Shown: in pieces, positions 49,216-59,500 of the stretch | Numbering within the stretch: the stretch's first letter is position 1 | How the letters are laid out: the number at the start of each line of letters is the position of its first letter | NCBI RefSeq assembly: GCF_022539505.1 | Contig: NC_061509.1 | Location: 214,727,763 to 214,791,762, forward strand | From: Lolium rigidum | Taxonomy: Eukaryota > Streptophyta > Magnoliopsida > Poales > Poaceae | Direction of reading: 5' to 3' | Length of the DNA: 64,000 bases | Program-made: the position numbers and the translations under genes | The notes under the pieces: model-generated | What the model was told of the DNA's origin: nothing | Database searches by the model: none | Seen by the model: only the letters and a program-made list of their open reading frames with translations

Positions 49216-50230
49216 GAGCATCTCCAACAGAGGCTCTAAAATTTGGCGCTGTAAAAGTTGTTTGCAGCGCGCTCGATTCGGATATAGCGCGCGGCACCGA
49301 CGCGTGCTTCGCCAGAGGCTCTATTTTACAGCGCAACCACGAAGCCGAAAAACAACCCTTCACCGGAGGTCGTAAAATAGAGCTCCACAAACAAGTTTCT
49401 TCAACATTCATAGAACAAACAAGATCAAACAAGCTACAAATAAATCTGAAAAATTCAACTAAATTACTGTGCATTATCCATGTAGCTAGAAATTGATATA
49501 GCTAGCAAGCTAGCAATCGAATCTCCATGCGCGGCCGGCCGAAATTAGTTCGTGCGTGCGTGCGCGGCCACATCAATCGAGTCCGCGCGCGGCCGAATCG
49601 AGTCTAGCTAGCCACAACAATCGAAATCGAGTCCGTGCCTGCGTGCGCGGCCGGCGGAGCTCGCGGCGCGGCGGCCAACGGAGCTCGTAGCGCGGCGCCC
49701 GGCGGAGCTCGCGGGGGGCCGACGGAGCTCGCGGAGACGGCGGTCGACGGAGCTCGCGGGCGGCGGCCGGCGGAGCTTGCGGGGAGGCCGGCGGATCTCG
49801 CAACACGGCGGCCGACGGAGCTCGCACGGCGGCCGACGGAGCTCGCGGCGACGGCGATCGGTGGAGCTCGCGGGGAGGCGGCCGACGGAGCTCGCAGGGC
49901 GGCCGACGGAGCTCGCGGGGCGGCGGCCGGCGGAGCTCGGTGGGAGGCGGCCGGCGAAGCTTGCAGCACGGCGGCCGGTGGAACTCGCGATGCGGCGGTC
50001 GGCAGAGCGAGAGCGGTTTCTTTTCGCGCGAGCGGTTCCGGCTTACGGCGCGCGGTGGCCGGCGCACTAGATATGCCGCTTTGGATAGCGCAAACTACCG
50101 CGCGCACTAAAATATTTACAGCGCGACCTATTTTACAGCGTCTGCTGGAGGGCGCAAAAACGCGTTTGGCGCTGTATATTGGCAGTTTTTTTAGCGCGCG
50201 TCCAGTTTGCAGCCTCTGTTGGAGATGCTC
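49216..50230. mobile_element. PIF/Harbinger-like element at a gene promoter
   Basis: GAGCATCTCCAACAGAGGCT at the left is inverted at the right (ending at 50230) with no mismatch over 20 bp. TAA flanks both ends (49213-49215 and 50231-50233). A further inverted block (TTTGGCGCTGTA near 49252 and TTTGGCGCTGTA-type sequence near 50165) extends the ends. The middle is an extremely GC-rich tandem array, with no transposase. It stops 13 bp before the promoter elements of the gene at 50414. Confidence 0.8.
49645..50015. repeat. GC-rich tandem array of GGAGCTCGC units
   Basis: Units of about 18-30 bp centred on GGAGCTCG and GGCGGCCGACGG repeat more than a dozen times within the PIF/Harbinger-like element. 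Every frame on both strands is open through much of it for compositional reasons, so no protein is called. Confidence 0.8.
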
Positions 50231-50242
50231 TAAAGTGGTAGT

Positions 50243-50251
50243 AAACCCTAA
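50243..50251 (+). promoter_or_regulatory. telo-box
   Basis: AAACCCTAA, an interstitial telomere motif often found close to the transcription start of plant genes active in dividing cells. It overlaps the MSA element. Confidence 0.5.
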
Positions 50252-50257
50252 CGGTCA
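50247..50257 (+). promoter_or_regulatory. MSA (mitosis-specific activator) element
   Basis: CCTAACGGTCA matches all 11 positions of the MSA consensus YCYAACGGYYA, bound by three-repeat MYB factors that drive G2/M expression in plants. It lies 32 nt upstream of the TATA box. Confidence 0.65.
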
Positions 50258-50288
50258 CCAAATCCCTCCTCCGCGCCCGATCCAATCC

Positions 50289-50296
50289 TATATAAG
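50289..50296 (+). promoter_or_regulatory. TATA box of the acidic nuclear-protein gene
   Basis: TATATAAG, 118 nt upstream of the start codon at 50414. It fits a transcription start near 50320. Confidence 0.7.
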
Positions 50297-50413
50297 CCCT
50301 CGCCCCCCAGCTGCCCCGCCGCATCTCAGCATTTCAGCCGCGCAGCACCACATCGGAGAGAGATCGAGGAGGTAGGTGAGGGAAGGGGAGGGAAGGACTG
50401 TGATACGCGAGAG

Positions 50414-53400
50414 ATGGAGGCGGTGGTGGCGTGCGACATGGCCGCCATGGACTTCAACGCGCTCTCCCGCCGCGAGCTCCAGGCGCTCTGCAAGCTCAAC
50501 GGCGTCCGCGCCAACATGACCAACCTCGCCATGGTCGAGGCCCTCCACTCCCTCCCCTCGGTAAGGCCCGATTCCTCCACTCCGATTCACGCTATTTTTT
50601 TTCCTCACGGATGTTTCGTTGCGGGATTCGTCGGCGACGGCGATTTTGGGTGTGGGGTGGTTGTTTGATGTTTCGGTGCTTTGTTACGGATTAGGTGGAC
50701 GGGATCGACCAGATCGGCACCACGCTCTGCCTCCCGACCCCGGGCAAGTCGGCGATGAAGTCGGCCCTGCGGACCGCGCCGGCGTCAGACCAGCAGCAGC
50801 CGCAGCAAGGGAGCCCGCTCCCCCGCGGTCGGCGCGTGTCCCTCAAGTCGCCGGAGGCCTTCCAGACGGACCGCGAGCGGGGTCTCGTCAAGGAGATCGT
50901 CAGGACCCCCGGCGTGGCGCTGCGCAGCACCAACCGCCGCCCGCGCGCCACGCCCGCACCCACCCCGACCCCAGCGACTCTGCGGAGGAGCCAGCGGTCC
51001 ACGGCCCGGAAGGCCGCGGCGCCGGTGGAGGTCGACGTGGCGACTGCAAGGAGGTCCGCTAGGAAGACGGCGAAACTGAACATGGCGATTGATTTTGACC
51101 AGGAGGATGATGAAGCAGAGAACGCGCAGGGAGTAGAAGAGACCAAGGGTGGGTGAGAGCGATTTGCTTTCCTTCCCCTAATCGATCGCTTCGTTTGGCT
51201 GTTCGATTGCCTGCTGGAAGCGGTTTCTGATTGCGAATTCTGTGATCATTCCTACAGGTGCTGCTTCTGATGGCCCTGAGGAGGAGGAGGTTATTACAAA
51301 GCTTATGGAAGGAAACAACGAAGCGGATGAACCAGAGCAGGGTGAGGAAGGTGAGATCTGAATTATACACGTGTGCTTTGATGTTATTTGTATGATTCTG
51401 CATTGTTACTGAATACTGACGCGAATTTCATGGTTATGCAGTGGCTTCTTCTGTTGCGCCGATTGAATGTGCTGACAAGAGCTGTGATGATTCCAAGGTG
51501 GAGGAAGCTGTGGAAGAACCTACCAAGCTCCAGGAAGGTGATGAGATGGTCCATTTCACCCATGCATTTCAGTATCCTCCCACTAGCTCCTTGATTAGCA
51601 CCCAGATTGTGGCCGGCCTTTTAGAATTCACCAATTTTTTCCTTGTTTTATATATGTAGTACTGTTTAAGACTCTGCAAGGTGGCAGTTACTGATGTGAA
51701 TTCGTGATTGTGGCAGTTGTTTCTTTTGTTGCGCTGATTGAATCTGCTGAAAAGAGCTGTGATAATTCTAAGGTGGAGGAAGTTGTGGAAGAGGCTACCA
51801 AGCCCCAGGAAGGTGAGATGATTCATTTCACCCATGCTTCAGAATCCTTCCATATGCTCCTTGACTATGGCATTTCAGAATTCATCAATCTGTTCTTTGC
51901 TTCATCTGTACTATTTAAGGCTACACTTTGTCAGTTAAAGTTTCATCCATTTGTTTCTTGTTTTATCTGTACTGATTAAGTCTAAATTGTGGCATTTCGA
52001 AATATATTCATTTGTAGAACACTGAATTACTGCACTAGGACTGAAATGATGTTCATATTTCATCCATTTATCTTTAGTGATCACCTTATTGTTGCTTTCT
52101 GAAATATACCCATGTGTTCCTTGTTTTATCTACAGCAATTACGACTGAGCTGTGGCATTTTAAATACATAATATTACATCCGTCTTTCACTTGCTTGATC
52201 ACTAGTTGTTGAGTTGCTAATAATTGAGTCTTTTATAGGCTGGTTTGATATCGCTAATTTTTAACCATGATGGAACAGGAGCTGCAATTGGGGAAGAACA
52301 GATGCTTGTCAACATTAAGGAGTCAGTCATGGAAGATTCACCAATCTTCGGCGTCCTTTCCAAGGTGGCACCTGAAACAGCCATGAAGAACTTTGAAAAT
52401 GCCTCAACTGAGGGCTTTGGTAGCTGGTCACCTGTGTTGGAGATAGCTGATGAGATCAACTGTGCCAGTGAAGATAAGGAAGATGCTGCCGTTGAAGTGC
52501 CCAAGGAAGGCGTCAAGGAAGATGCTACCAGTCCCACCTTTGAGGCGGCTGATGCTGATAGCAAGATTATCCTAGCCGATGTGACAGAAAAGGAAGTCGA
52601 TGCTGATGAGCTGCCTCAGGCTGATACAACAGACGATGAGAGTGCTGAGGAATATGGCCGCAATGGAAAGAGCAGTGATGAAACTGACCTCACTGAAGAG
52701 AGTAGCCAGGAGGATGGCCTTGATGAGGATGAGGATGCCAGCGAAGATAATGAAGTTGATTTCAGTCCCAGCGCTGAGGCTGATGATGCACCTAACAAGA
52801 TGACCCCAGCTGCTGTGACAGAGAAGAAAGTCGCTGCTGATGAGTTACCACAGGTTGATCCAATAGAAGATGAGAGTGAAAGTGACCTCACTGAAGAGAG
52901 TAGCGAGGAGGATGAGGATATGGAGAATGTTAACCTGACAGTCGATGGAGAGAGTGATGAGACCATTGAGGCGAGCAACTCCACTGAAGTGAACTTTGAT
53001 TCAGATGAAGAAGAGGAGCTCGAGATGCTTGAGATAGGTGAAGAAATGAAGGATTATGACCCTCTCACTGGAGAGGAAGATGATTTCAGCGGTGATCTGT
53101 CATCAGAGTTTGACAGTATTGATTTTAGTGATGCTGAAACTGAAAGCAACAGCTCTCCTGTGGCACTGGAGGGAATCCACGCTGCTGCTCCCTCGTCTGC
53201 AGCCAAGAATGTTGACTCTACCATCACTGAAGATATAGTATCCAGCGAGGGGGATGAGGTTTCTCAGCACGTGGAGACCACTGTCGAGTCCTTGGATAAG
53301 GTCGCCAGCACAGAGGCTAAGAAAGAAGAGTGTGCAAAGGAGAAGAAGCAGGTGAACGTCGGAGAGGGAATGAGCCTAAGGAAGCTTAAAAGCGCTTACA

Positions 53401-53607
53401 AGGAGAGCCTTATTGCTGCCAAGGTAATTGCAGACCTCTGATGGTACCAATATTTCATCGTATCCACTGATTTGTCTACTGTAAATTGAACACTGGCTTA
53501 TACTACCTGCTCTTCATCTGCTGCAGGAAGGGAAGAAGCTGACCATCGATGCCGACGAAGGCACCAGGGCGGTGCTTGCGGAGCTGGACGATAACGCTAA
53601 ATGCTGA
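50414..53607 (+). CDS. acidic, probably nuclear protein; plant-specific family, G2/M-type promoter
   Basis: Seven exons (50414-50560, 50695-51148, 51258-51350, 51442-51537, 51717-51812, 52279-53423, 53527-53607) join in frame to give 703 aa. The first 50 residues form a small helical unit (FNALSRRELQALCKLNGVRAN) that I remember at the N-terminus of a plant family including Arabidopsis At3g03130 and At5g17160, annotated as lisH-domain-like. Residues 50-200 are basic and rich in Thr-Pro and Ser-Pro sites (LPTPGK, LKSPEAF, RTPG). Residues about 200-660 are strongly acidic, with repeated DETDLTEES-type runs. Exons 4 and 5 are tandem duplicates. Function is not known. A basic TP-rich part plus an MSA promoter element suggest a chromatin or spindle protein phosphorylated in mitosis. 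A transposon ends 184 nt upstream of the ATG. Confidence 0.85.
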
Positions 53608-53652
53608 TCGCGGCAAGTGTTCACAAGATCCATCATGCATCTGCTGGGACTG

Positions 53653-53658
53653 AATAAA
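53653..53658 (+). promoter_or_regulatory. candidate poly(A) signal
   Basis: AATAAA 46 nt after the stop codon of the acidic protein gene. Being close, it may be skipped in favour of later, weaker signals. Confidence 0.35.
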
Positions 53659-53659
53659 G

Positions 53660-54782
53660 GAGAGAGGGAGCTCTAGTTGTGAAGTGATAACGAAGGCTTT
53701 GCTCTTTTTTTTTCATTTCCAAATGCTGCGGTGGAGCGAATGCTCAAGTTTTCGTGTGTGTGTAGAGAGCATCTGGTTGTTGAAACCATGGTTTCTCTGA
53801 ACCAACCTGCTGTTCGTGTGGGTTCTCTCCCACCTTTTTTTCGTTCTTCCGGTCATTTGGTGTCAGTTCCGTGGTATGTCGAATGCATATGGATTACTAC
53901 AAGGGGTTGACCAAACTGTGCCTTGTTAATCGTATACATGGATATTAGCAATTTCCACTACTTGCGTTGTTTGCTTCGCCAACTTTCCATAGCTCACAGG
54001 TAAGCTCAGTACGGCCTGCGAGCCGATGCTCCTTGTACTGGCTGGGAGGGGCTTGCCCAGACTTTGTTTCAGTCTTGGTTGCCAGCGATATTGCTGTGTA
54101 CGATGGTTAATGGAATCCCATTAGCACGTCAAGAACTATGATGTGTACACTTGATACATGTAACATGGTTGATCTGTGAGAACTTTGCTAAAGTTACCTC
54201 TACCTGGTTTGACACTCAATCTCAAGAGGAGAGGGAGATGGTTGTCTTGCTGAATCGCACTCTTGGTTAATGCCTAATCACAGAATCCGACGCACGATAG
54301 TTGTTCGGATCGTTCATTGTTTCCCCCAGTTCTGGTGAATCAGTCTCGGCGTGCAATTCACTGAGCTAATTGCGCAAGTTAATTTTGGCCTCTTACGACA
54401 ATATGATTGCATAGTGGGAATATGAAACTACAATTAAACTAGAGAGAGAGTAATATAAACACGGAGTTTTTTTTTTTACCAAACTACACAGCAAAAGATT
54501 TATTTTTAAAATGGGGCAAAAACTTTGCCCCAATTTAAGTTTGACAAAAACTAAAAGAAAATCACAACCGGCTGCACTCTTCTCGCATTATTTCACTCAA
54601 CATTTTAGCACCCACAAGCACCCAAAGGTAGGTTAGGATAAGAGGTATTAGCATAGTTACATCAACTTGTCGAACGGGAGCAAATTCATACAACAACTTG
54701 CAAAAGTGTAAGTAGTAGTACATAAACTTGCACCGAGGAAGCAAATAGGTACAAAAGTAATCAAAAGGTGACATGTAGCATT
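53660..54782. other. 3' flank of the acidic protein gene and intergenic sequence
   Basis: No gene recognised. It includes a GGGGCAAAAACTTTGCCCC hairpin at about 54513-54531, just before LTR-like DNA begins. Confidence 0.35.
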
Positions 54783-55892
54783 TGAAAGTGCATAGAGCCC
54801 CATGAACTAATGTTTGCATTGAGTCATATGTGTAGGAGTTGTTCATAGGCAATGCTTGAACCATTAGTTAGCTTCAAGGTTGCAATACGAAGAAATGAGG
54901 TGCAAGTTCAAGATGAGTCAACTCAGAGAGCTCACATGCTTGAAGCTTGCCATTCATATGTGTTCATGGATATGTGAAATTGCAGCGAAGAAGAAGCTCA
55001 TCCATAGTGGAGTATGGGGGAGCAATCCGCAAGACCTCATCTTCATCAAGCAAGCTCAATCAAGAACGGTGTTTCATCTTGTTGCGGTCAAGATCGTAAT
55101 CATCGATCTCAAGTGGAATGCGCAAGGTTAAGGTTTGCGCTTGATAGGTTTCTTTCTTACCGGTCTCGTGGTTTAGTTGGGAGACTGGGTTATAGGTTAA
55201 TTGCCGCACTATCAAGGGGCTCTCGAGTGAGTAACTCGATCGTATCATTCGGGGAGAGCTCAAACCTTTACATCCTTGCATCATTTTTCTTGGTTATTAT
55301 TTGTATCTTATGCATATGGTGTTTTAGAGCTTGTGCTTATTCTCATGATAAGCTCTAGTTCATCGAAAACGAATTTCACATAAAATACTTGTTGCATTTC
55401 GATATTGGAGTTTTCTCGGTTCATTGTATTGTGAGGTTTCACATATAAATTCATGAAAAATCTATCCCACATGTTATTAATATTTTATCTCCTTGTGGTC
55501 TAGCTTTTTTTATCCTCTTTACAACAAAATTGGTTTCACTTAAATCCGAGTTTCCTAACTCAAGTTGTTGAATTTTTCCTATTGGAGGTGTTGCTAGTTT
55601 ATCTGTTTTAGATAGGTTAAAAATTTCCCCATTTAATCTTGTTCTCCATGTTTGTACTATGATGTTTCCCTGAATGACCTTGTAGAGCTTTTTTTGTGAT
55701 TTTAACAAGCCCAATACCATCAAATTTGGAGTCTGGATGTGAAAATGGTGACGTTTTCAGTGTGGGGTGCGCTACCGGCCAGAGTGGTCCGGCCACAGGC
55801 CAGCCTTAGTCCGGCCAGGATCCGTGCACGAAAACTGTGCCCGGAATGGTCCAACCTTGGGTGGACGAGTCTGGCCGACCAGAATGGTCCGG
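54783..55892 (+). repeat. LTR-retrotransposon fragment, copy A
   Basis: It starts GAAAGTGCATAGAGCCCC and shares over 500 bp of ordered sequence with the next block (55893-56565): GTTTGCATTGAGT, TAGGCAATGCTTGAACCAT, AGTGGAGTATGGGGGAGCA, CTCTCGAGTGAGTAACTCGA. The last 150 bp are rich in GGTCCGG / CCGGCCA. The two copies in direct orientation suggest LTR DNA from an older element. Family not identified, strand arbitrary. Confidence 0.6.
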
Positions 55893-56565
55893 TGAAAGTG
55901 CATGGAGCCCCCATGTGTGGTTTTGGTAATTAATGACAATCCCTATGGACTAATGTTTGCATTGAGTTATATTTGTAGGAGTTGTCCATAGGCAATGCTT
56001 GAACCATATGTTGGCTTCAAGGTTGCAATAAGAAGAAATTGATGAAGGATATCAAGTGTCAAGTATGTCTTGAAGATGAAGATGAAGTGAGCCCTCAAGT
56101 TACTTCAAGACATCAACATGATGAAGAATGAAGAAATAAAGTGCAAGTTCAAGATGAGCCAACTCGAAGAGATCATATGCTTGAAGCTTGCCATCCATAT
56201 GGTGTTCATGGATATGTGAAGACGCGCCGAAGAAGAAGCTCTCCCATAGTGGAGTATGGGGGAGCATTTCGCATGACTTCATCAAGCAAGCACAATCAAG
56301 AACGACGTTCCATCTTTGTTGCGGTCAAGACCATCATCATCAAGCTCAAGTCGAATGCGCAAGGTTAAGGTTTTCTCTTGATATGGTTTCTTTCTCACTG
56401 GTCTAATGGTGTAGTTGGAGACCTGTTTATAGTTTAGTTGTCATACTATCAAGAGGGCTCTCGAGTGAGTAACTCGATCGTATCCTTCGGAGAGCTCAAA
56501 CCTTTGCATCCTTGCATCATCTTTCTTGGTTGTTATTTGGATCTTATCCATGTGATGTTTTAGGG
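55893..56565 (+). repeat. LTR-retrotransposon fragment, copy B, cut by the gypsy LTR
   Basis: It starts TGAAAGTGCATGGAGCCCCC immediately after copy A and repeats its order. It breaks off at TTTTAGGG, where the gypsy LTR begins. Copy A continues past the equivalent point (about 55330), which shows that the gypsy element inserted into copy B. Confidence 0.65.
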
Positions 56566-59500
56566 TGTGGTGACCCTGCATACCACTGCATGGTGTAGTA
56601 TGCCAGTCGTTGATATAACATTCACGAAGTACCAATCCGCAAATATTACATCCCTCAGAGTAGTACAACAGAACATAGCAGGTCCATAACTCATTCATTT
56701 ATTATTACAAGCATAATATACATATCATCTCGGAGCTCCTCTTGGGTCCTAAGAGGTATACTCCTGGGTTCGAGGTGAACCCGTCTCAACTTACAATATA
56801 GAAGTCTTACTAATTTATACATTTATTCCCTCGAGCAGTTAAGTACTACGAGTTCGCACTGCTCGGATTCTAATACTACTAGGTAGGTCTACACATGATC
56901 TCCTCCGGATCCCTCCCCGGTTCCGTAGACTATGAGGTAGTCTACACCTTTGACACCTCCAGAGAGGTCTGGTTCTTCATAGCCGATGATGTCGGCTCCT
57001 TCGAGGTTGTCGTTGTCCTCCTCCGGGTGGTTCGGACAATCTAAGCGGGGATTTAAGAGTGGTATGAGTACGAGCGTACTCAACAAGTTCATTATAGAAA
57101 AGAGGTGTTTAATGCACTAGCTACGATATCGGACCGTAAAGTCTAATACCAATGCAGGTTTTGATAAACATTTCTTCAAGAGGTTGCTTTTATTTCAAAG
57201 AACTATGTCCGTCGGCCTTCACCGGTTTACTAGAACTTCATGGAGTTCCTTTCCGGCAGCGTTCGCAGTTCCAAATCCCGGAACGAGGAGTGACGAGTCA
57301 TGATTCATTACACTCTGCGAGAGGTGTGTTGCTTTACCCATAAGAGATCTTATCCTTGGTGCCAACCGGGCAGCTTTCCCGTCCACACTTCCTTTGGTGT
57401 GAGGCCCGGTATAAGGTCATAGCCAATCATATTCCTCCGCTACCTCGCACACCCACCCTTTGTTGCACACCCCGACCCTGGGTACTCGTCGGTCCCATTA
57501 TTCCCATGTTAGGGTGGACCCCGACCACGACGACAGTTCTGGGCTCATACCATAAACTCCTTCGCCGGTAGCTGCAACCCATCATAGACCGCAATACCAT
57601 GGGGAACTTTAGGCTTCCCCAGCCTACCGCTTGCTCTTCGGGCGACAAGTGTACTACGGACAAAGTCGTGGGGAACTTTAGGCTTCCCCGACCTACCGCT
57701 TGCCCCCGACAGATGACAAGTGTCTACGGTAAAGCGCGTCCGTTGATGTACAAGAGGTGGAAATACGATTGACTATTCCGTCCCACTCCGGATCTTATGG
57801 TTAACACGGGTATTACGGCACAAGAATCACTGGACGACATTTGTTGTTTAATCCTAGATGGATATAAACCCTTGCAATGGAACCTCCACCATATCAACAC
57901 AATCCATGGTTCCATTGCCAACCACATAGTCATATTCATAGTTATGAAAGTAGTGGTTTTGCTTTTGATGCGATAGTGATAAACATAGTACTTTGCAAGT
58001 AATTTGGTAAAAATACTCAAATGATATGAGCAAGTGATGAACTTGCCTGAACACTGCAAAGTGTTGCAGTTGGATGGTGTGGACTGACCCTTGTCCTCTG
58101 TTGCTGAAAAATAGCATCATTGTCCGATAAGGGCAATGGTTAAAGAAGCATTTATGCATGATTCCCGTTTTAGGGTTTGTCCCCCCTTCCGATGTCTTTA
58201 TCATTTCATGTGAGAGGTTAATACTAAGAATGACCTAGGGATACTCTATTTAGGGTAAAATACAACCTTGAAATGTTGTCAAGGTGTTTTTAAAGTCCAA
58301 AAGAATTTATGGACTTATTTTCATTGTTGAAAATATAAGGTGTGATTTAAATGATTATTTAAATCACCAAATTTGAACTTATTCTTGTTTAACTTCAAAA
58401 ATTCTGTTTTATATTTTATTATGGTAGAGTATTTTATACTGAGTGATTTTCATATTTTTAATTATTTTTTTAGAGCTATCTAACATTTACTATGAATTTC
58501 TAAAGTTTCTGTATTTATAGGATTTGTGAAATACCAAATTTGCCCCTGGGCCCACCTAACAGTGGAGCCCAGTGGGTTGGGTTAGACCAGCTCGGGTCCA
58601 ACCGACCCAAGCGGTCGCTCACTCTCTCCCCCACCACGCCGCCTCGACGAACCCTAATCCTCTTCTCTCTGGCGACCAGTGTCGCCCTCGCCGTCGCCGG
58701 CCGATTCCGGCGAACTCCAACCGCCATGGCCCTCGCCATGGGGCGTAATCGAACCGCCTCGTGACGCCGGTCCTTCTCATCTGCGTCGATCTGGAGCTGG
58801 CGTGGCTCCTGCTCATCCCCGACCCCCTCGCCGTGGCTAGGGTTACGGGATCCGCGGCGATCTCGCTGCTCCCAGGGTTCCAGGCGCGATGACGCCGCCG
58901 TGGGCCTCGCCGCAGTGGTGCGGGGCGCTGCGGCGCTTGTCTGAGCGTGGCCTGGCCTGGCCAGGTGCTGTCATGCACTCGGTGCGCGCCGCCGTGGCCG
59001 CCATGGCCGCGACTGCTGTCTGCTTGCCCCGGGTACGTGCGCCACCCTCTCTCTCTCTCTCTTGATCGTCCTTCTTCTCCATCCTCTAGCTCGGCCACGG
59101 CTGCTCCACCTCGTGGAGATGCTCGCCATGCCGATGCGTCGCTACTCGCGCTCGTCTGCTATGCTGTTTGTGCTGCTGTGCTTCACTGGCCTTGGCCATA
59201 GCTGCCATGACCATGCCAGTGCTTGTGTTACTGCTGTGTGCAGCCCTGCTATGCTTCAGTGCAAGATTCCCTAGGCTCAGTACTTGATCAAGCTTGCATT
59301 TCTTGCTAAATTCAATCCCTGTGACTTGGTCCTAGATGCTATTGATGTTAAATCATCAAGTGTATTCAGTTAATTTGCCCGGGCTTGATTACTGTATGTA
59401 TTCCTTGCAAATTTGCAAGTGCCAGTGCTGTTTGTGTGATGATTAAAGGGTTTTGCCTCATGATAGGCTCTACTTTGCTTAATGGTTGTTCATATGCATC

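Noticed and set aside
49573..50375. Long open frames on both strands (167-246 codons).
   Set aside because: They run through a GC-rich tandem array in a transposon, are open in several frames at once and have repetitive, biased composition.
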